9,387 nucleotides of DNA from CAYNYI01 sp964401455 (GTDB lineage Bacteria; Fibrobacterota; OXYB2-FULL-49-7; CAYNYI01). The position numbers and the translations under genes are program-made. Where the stretch lies: positions 1 through 9,387 of the forward strand of contig CAYNYI010000108.1 in assembly GCA_964401455.1 (NCBI GenBank). The letters run 5' to 3'. Below are positions 5,728 to 9,387 of the stretch, in pieces. Below the pieces are notes generated by a model, which saw only the letters and a program-made list of their open reading frames with translations, searched no databases and was not told the DNA's origin. How positions within the stretch are numbered: the first letter of the stretch is position 1; each line of letters begins with the position of its first letter.

Positions 5728-6849
5728 ATGCTGAAAAAAAATATTAAGTCAGGGACTCTGATTTTAGCGCTTTTTATTTCATTCACCGTTCATTCCGCCA
5801 GGATAAAGGATGTCGCGTCGGTTAACGGACTTGTGGATATGCAACTGTGGGGTTACGGACTTGTCGTTGGTCTCGATGGCTCCGGAGACGGTCCAAGGAC
5901 TATGTTCACAGCAAGATCCATCGCGAATATGCTGGCCAATGAGGGATTGTTTGTGAAAGATCGGAGGTTTAAAGTTAAAAATGTGGCGGCAGTTATGGTT
6001 ACCGCTACAATGGTTCCTTTCAAAAAGAAAGGCTCCAGAATGGATGTTACAGTTTCTTCCATTGGTGACGCAAAAAGTCTGGAAGGTGGAACATTATTGT
6101 TAACGCCTCTCAAAGGCATAGACGGAGAAATATACAGTACCGCACAGGGGGCCATCAGTGTCGGCGGATACAGTCAGGGAACGGCATATAGAGACAGAAC
6201 CAGGAAAGAGCTTCATGTAAATGTGGCCGGTATTCCCGACGGCGCCATAGTACAAAAAGAAATTTACAGTAATGAGTTCGAAGGAGACGCGGTTACTTTG
6301 TCCCTCCGAAATCCGGATTTTTCTTCTGCTGTAGCCATGATGCGGACAATTAATCTTTCATTTAATGAGAATATAGCCCGCGTAAAGGACGCGGCAAATG
6401 TTTCAGTCAGTATTCCCGATGAATTTATGAATGGGTACCGGGTCGCGGAATTTCTGGCAAGACTCGAAGTATTGAGTTTTGATATGGATATGAAATCGCG
6501 TATTGTCATAAACGAACGTACAGGAACCATAGTAGCCGGCGGTGATATCAGTATATCGCGCGTAGCTATTTCACACGGTGCCTTGACACTGGAAGTGGTC
6601 GCGGAAGCTCCGGCAGGCGGTGAAGAGGGTGAAGAGGGTGAAGAGGCACCGGCGGCTGCCCCTGCATCTTCATCGGGCGGGAGAGAAAAAGAAGAGCCGG
6701 CTCGAATGGTTGTTCTGCAGGAAAGCACAAATGTTTCTGAGCTTGCTGACGCTCTTACGGCTCTTCAGGTTCCCCCGAGAGATATAATATCAATATTTCA
6801 GGCTATAAAAAGGGCAGGAGCTCTTCAGGCGGATCTTGTGATAATGTAG
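5728..6849 (+). CDS. flgI: Flagellar P-ring protein FlgI
   Basis: FlgI forms the periplasmic P ring around the rod. An N-terminal signal peptide (about 1-24) precedes RIKDVASVNG, the usual mature start. Family blocks are LWGYGLVVGLDGSGDG (40-55), Met-Leu-Ala (68-70), Val-Thr-Ala-Thr-Met-Val-Pro-Phe (91-98), VTVSSIGDAKSLEGGTLLLTPL (108-128), AQGAISVGG (139-147), GTIVAGGDISIS (256-267) and the C-terminal SELADALTALQVPPRDIISI (347-366) plus Lys-Arg-Ala-Gly-Ala-Leu-Gln-Ala (370 region). Total length is 373, within the family range. Residues about 293-326 form a Glu/Gly/Ala/Pro/Ser-rich linker containing three Gly-Glu-Glu repeats, where relatives have a short variable loop. No cysteine is present, whereas the enteric protein carries a disulfide. 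GGGAG sits 8 nt before the ATG, 26 nt after flgH. Confidence 0.96.
   Translation: MLKKNIKSGTLILALFISFTVHSARIKDVASVNGLVDMQLWGYGLVVGLDGSGDGPRTMFTARSIANMLANEGLFVKDRRFKVKNVAAVMVTATMVPFKKKGSRMDVTVSSIGDAKSLEGGTLLLTPLKGIDGEIYSTAQGAISVGGYSQGTAYRDRTRKELHVNVAGIPDGAIVQKEIYSNEFEGDAVTLSLRNPDFSSAVAMMRTINLSFNENIARVKDAANVSVSIPDEFMNGYRVAEFLARLEVLSFDMDMKSRIVINERTGTIVAGGDISISRVAISHGALTLEVVAEAPAGGEEGEEGEEAPAAAPASSSGGREKEEPARMVVLQESTNVSELADALTALQVPPRDIISIFQAIKRAGALQADLVIM
6619..6645 (+). repeat. Three exact 9-bp tandem repeats inside flgI
   Basis: GGTGAAGAG is repeated three times without a mismatch and encodes Gly-Glu-Glu three times in the acidic linker of FlgI. The unit is a multiple of three, so copy-number changes by slippage would keep the frame. 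Confidence 0.9.
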
Positions 6850-6851
6850 AG

Positions 6852-6863
6852 TATAGTACTATA
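6852..6863. repeat. 12-bp palindrome between flgI and the sugar-phosphate transferase
   Basis: TATAGTACTATA is a perfect palindrome 2 nt after the flgI stop. It is AT-rich with no following T-run, so it is not an intrinsic terminator. It is the only structure in the 25-nt gap, and its role is unknown. Confidence 0.35.
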
Positions 6864-6874
6864 TTAAGACAATC

Positions 6875-8311
6875 ATGACCCGTAATAAAAGAATGACGGT
6901 AATTCCGGTTGTCTTGATCACGGATTTACTGATTGTCTCGATAGCCTGGATGTTGGCCTATCATATTCGTTTTCGTTCAGGCATAATACCTTTTTTCGCT
7001 TATCCGGAGGAGCTTTACAGCGTTTATCTCCGGACGCTTCCTTTCGTGCTTGTTGTATGGTTTCTTGTTTTCAGATTTTTTGGAATATATTCTCTGGAAA
7101 ACAGCAGGATTTACCTTTACAAGTTCTCGGGTTTTCTTAAACCATTTATTTTCTTTCTCGGAGTGTTGTTCTCTTTGTCTTTTTACATAAGAGGATTCTC
7201 ATATTCCAGAATTCATTTTTCTCTGTATGCATTAATTACTTTCTGCCTTATTCTTTTGTCGCGTATTATTGGTAAATTTATTATTGTTCATATTTTATCA
7301 AATAAAATATGGTTTTCCAGAACAGTTCTTCTTGTGGGAGTTGCCGGAGAGACAGAGAAGTACATGAGAAGGGTTCGTGAAAACGGATGGGTAGGTATAA
7401 AACTTTCAAATTGGCTCCTTGACGATGAGGATATAAAGAAAATTACTCCGGGCATCAGGAAGCTTGCTAAAGAAGCCGGGTGTGAAATCATTACTGCAGA
7501 CTATTCCAAAATTAAAGAAATAATTAAGAAGAACAAAATCAATGAAGTTGTTGTAGCCCTTTCCGGGAGCCGTTCATCAGAAATTGACAGAATAGTCAAA
7601 GTTTTAGCTGATTGTTTCACGGATATCAAAATTATCCCTGATATTTCGGGAGTGCCTCTTCTTAATTTTAATGTAGAAAAATTTCACGATATCCCGATTC
7701 TGAACATTGTCGATATCAGATATACACTATGGAGCAGAATAGTTAAAAGGATAATGGATTTCTGTGTAGCTTCTGCAGCCATTTTTCTCGGTCTGCCTCT
7801 ATGGGTGTTTATAGGCCTGATGATTAAATTTACTTCCAAAGGTAAAATTTTTTATATTCAGGAGAGGATGGGACTTGACGGAAGGCTCTTTAAGATGTAT
7901 AAATTTCGTACAATGCGTTCAGGAGCCGAAGAGGAAACCGGTCCGGTATGGGCCGGAGAAAACGATGAGAGAATTACCGGAATCGGAAAGTTTCTGAGAA
8001 AGACATCTCTTGATGAGGCACCGCAATTTTTTAATGTTCTCAAAGGAGAAATGTCAGTTGTCGGCCCAAGACCGGAACGCGAAAACTTTATTATGGATTT
8101 CAAGAATCGTGTCAGGGGTTATCATCTCCGCCACAGAGTGAAGTCGGGTATTACCGGATGGGCTCAGATTAACGGACTTAGAGGTCAGGGTTCATCTATT
8201 GAAAAGAGAATAGAGTACGATATCTATTATATCGAGAACTGGTCGGTCTTATTTGACACAATTATTATGATCCGAACCCTTTTTGGAGGGTTTTATGGAA
8301 AGGGTTACTGA
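6875..8311 (+). CDS. Polyprenyl-phosphate sugar-1-phosphate transferase (exopolysaccharide/O-antigen initiating enzyme, WbaP/WcaJ-like)
   Basis: Enzymes of this family transfer a hexose-1-phosphate from a nucleotide sugar to undecaprenyl phosphate at the inner membrane, starting capsule, exopolysaccharide or O-antigen repeats. The N-terminal part has four to five hydrophobic segments (about 9-30, 54-70, 88-104, 116-140), followed by a Rossmann-like soluble domain (about 148-270; VLLVGVAGETEK). The C-terminal catalytic domain starts with a membrane re-entrant helix (about 294-318) and then has GRLFKMYKFRTM (336-347), the catalytic Asp380-Glu381 in SLDEAPQFFNVLKGEMS, VVGPRP (395-400) and SGITGWAQINGLRG (424-437). 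Length 478 is typical. The sugar cannot be told from sequence. There is no strong ribosome binding site; an in-frame Met at residue 7 is an alternative start. It begins 25 nt after flgI with no terminator between. Confidence 0.92.
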   Translation: MTRNKRMTVIPVVLITDLLIVSIAWMLAYHIRFRSGIIPFFAYPEELYSVYLRTLPFVLVVWFLVFRFFGIYSLENSRIYLYKFSGFLKPFIFFLGVLFSLSFYIRGFSYSRIHFSLYALITFCLILLSRIIGKFIIVHILSNKIWFSRTVLLVGVAGETEKYMRRVRENGWVGIKLSNWLLDDEDIKKITPGIRKLAKEAGCEIITADYSKIKEIIKKNKINEVVVALSGSRSSEIDRIVKVLADCFTDIKIIPDISGVPLLNFNVEKFHDIPILNIVDIRYTLWSRIVKRIMDFCVASAAIFLGLPLWVFIGLMIKFTSKGKIFYIQERMGLDGRLFKMYKFRTMRSGAEEETGPVWAGENDERITGIGKFLRKTSLDEAPQFFNVLKGEMSVVGPRPERENFIMDFKNRVRGYHLRHRVKSGITGWAQINGLRGQGSSIEKRIEYDIYYIENWSVLFDTIIMIRTLFGGFYGKGY

Positions 8312-8338
8312 AAAAAGCAGCAAACCGAAAGGCTTAAT

Positions 8339-9322
8339 ATGGAATATCAGACAGATTCAAAAGTATGTGAACCCGTGCTTGATTTTGAAAAGCCGGTAAT
8401 TGAGCTTGAAAGAAAAATCCTTGATATGAGGAATTTTACTTCCAGCGAGAATTTTGAATTTAAGGATGAGATAAAGAATCTTGAGAAAAAGCTGGCCAAG
8501 CTTAAGAAGCAGGTCTACAGTTCTCTGACACCCACACAGCGGGTCCAGATTGCGCGTCACCCGAAACGCCCCTATACTCTGGATTATATTGAAGACTTAA
8601 TGGACGATTTTGTCGAGTTTCATGGTGATAGAAATTTTGCGGATGACAGTTCCATTGTGGCCGGAATGGCAGAGTTTAAAGGCCGTTCAGTCTGTGTTGT
8701 CGGGCATCAGAAAGGAAAGAACACCCACGATAATATTAAAAGAAATTTCGGAATGCCCCATCCGGAGGGATATAGAAAAGCTCTTAGAGTTATGCAGACA
8801 GCGGCAAAGTTTAAAAAACCCATTATGTGCTTTATTGATACTCCCGGAGCTTTTCCCGGAATAGGAGCAGAAGAAAGGGGGCAGGGTGAAGCGATTGCCC
8901 GCAATCTGAGGGAAATGGCGCTTCTACCTGTACCGGTTATTGTAACAGTTATTGGAGAAGGTGCCAGCGGAGGTGCTCTCGGTATAGGGGTCGGAGACAG
9001 AATCCTGATGCTTGAAAACAGCTGGTATTGTGTTATATCTCCTGAAGGCTGCGCGGCAATACTCTGGTCCGACAGGGCAAAGGCCGGTCAGATGTCGGAA
9101 GTAATGAAGCTTACCGCCTCGGATCTCGAAAGCATGGGAGTTGTAGACAGGATTGTACCTGAGCCTATGGGCGGTGCTCACAGGTCTCCGCAAAAAATGA
9201 AGGAGATTTTGGGGGATCATCTCTCAGAGGAGCTTAACTCTCTTTCACAGATTCCGGTTGACGAACTTCTTGAGAAAAGAATAAAAAAATACAGAAATAT
9301 CGGAAAGATCAAGGTGGCCTGA
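8339..9322 (+). CDS. accA: Acetyl-CoA carboxylase carboxyltransferase subunit alpha
   Basis: AccA with AccD transfers the carboxyl group from biotin to acetyl-CoA, giving malonyl-CoA for fatty-acid synthesis in the cytosol. The 327 residues fit the family (E. coli 319). The N-terminus has the usual helical region with FEKPVIELERKI (16-27) and a charged coiled stretch (35-58), then TPTQRVQIARHPKRPYTLDY (64-83) and the crotonase-type core. The core includes GMPHPEGYRKALRVM (128-142), FIDTPGAFPGIGAEERGQGE (155-174), the oxyanion-forming Gly-Glu-Gly-Ala-Ser-Gly-Gly-Ala (196-203) and SPEGCAAILW (224-233). AAAGG lies 6-7 nt before the ATG. It starts 27 nt after the transferase gene. accD is not in this window. 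Confidence 0.97.
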   Translation: MEYQTDSKVCEPVLDFEKPVIELERKILDMRNFTSSENFEFKDEIKNLEKKLAKLKKQVYSSLTPTQRVQIARHPKRPYTLDYIEDLMDDFVEFHGDRNFADDSSIVAGMAEFKGRSVCVVGHQKGKNTHDNIKRNFGMPHPEGYRKALRVMQTAAKFKKPIMCFIDTPGAFPGIGAEERGQGEAIARNLREMALLPVPVIVTVIGEGASGGALGIGVGDRILMLENSWYCVISPEGCAAILWSDRAKAGQMSEVMKLTASDLESMGVVDRIVPEPMGGAHRSPQKMKEILGDHLSEELNSLSQIPVDELLEKRIKKYRNIGKIKVA

Positions 9323-9325
9323 ACT

Positions 9326-9387
9326 ATGATCAGTAAAGATCTTCTTGAAATACTTGTTTGTCCCGAATGTAAGAATGGGCTTACCTA
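9326..9387 (+). CDS. Trm112-family zinc-binding protein, 5' end only
   Basis: The first 20 codons of a gene cut by the window edge. The encoded start, MISKDLLEILVCPECKNGLT, shows the hallmark Leu-Leu-x-Ile-Leu-x-Cys-Pro-x-Cys that begins bacterial Trm112/YcaR-type proteins of about 60 residues, where the first Cys pair helps bind zinc. In eukaryotes and archaea Trm112 is an activator of methyltransferases; the bacterial role is not well defined. The ATG follows the accA stop by 3 nt, with an AAGGTGG site inside the end of accA, so it is probably coupled to accA. Confidence 0.8.
   Translation, partial: MISKDLLEILVCPECKNGLT

Noticed and set aside
6264..6728. A 154-codon minus-strand frame within flgI
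   Set aside because: It is antisense to conserved FlgI coding sequence; its Ser/Ala/Pro-rich composition comes from reading the linker backwards.
1..9387. A CRISPR array, transposon, prophage, toxin-antitoxin or defence island
   Set aside because: No spaced direct repeats, transposase or integrase motifs, tRNA genes or known defence domains were found. The genes are core flagellar, envelope and lipid functions.

Overview
The window reads as an ordinary chromosomal segment from a flagellated, diderm (Gram-negative-type) bacterium of moderate GC content. The diderm call rests on an LPS heptose epimerase (HldD) and on outer-membrane L-ring (FlgH) and P-ring (FlgI) proteins. FlgH has no lipoprotein cysteine, and the flagellar genes use sigma-54-type promoters. 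I cannot fix the phylum from sequence alone. Gene order and the divergent proteins suggest a lineage outside the well-studied enteric Proteobacteria, possibly a PVC or candidate phylum.

Left part (1-2256), all on the minus strand. Reading leftwards, secG comes first with its own intrinsic terminator. It is followed by a previously easy-to-miss 53-codon gene (1520-1681) with a strong ribosome binding site, a sigma-54-type promoter and its own terminator. Then come hldD and a 96-residue protein that looks like only the N-terminal domain of an HD-GYP-type signalling protein, ending at two consecutive stop codons.

Middle (2257-2602) is a 346-bp divergent intergenic region. It holds a weak candidate secG promoter, an inverted repeat that could bind an activator, a T-rich tract and a good sigma-54 promoter (2511-2526) firing rightwards.

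Right part (2603-9387), all on the plus strand. A compact operon flgF-flgG-flgA-flgH-flgI encodes the distal rod and the P- and L-rings. No terminator is visible after it. It is followed closely by a polyprenyl-phosphate sugar-phosphate transferase (start of a surface polysaccharide pathway), accA (fatty-acid synthesis) and the first 20 codons of a Trm112-family zinc protein cut by the window edge.

The most interesting signal is regulatory. The flagellar operon and the tiny 53-residue gene have almost the same sigma-54 element at nearly the same distance from their start codons, so the unknown small protein is probably produced with the flagellar rod and rings. I found no CRISPR array, transposon, phage, defence system or RNA gene, and the core genes are well-known families.
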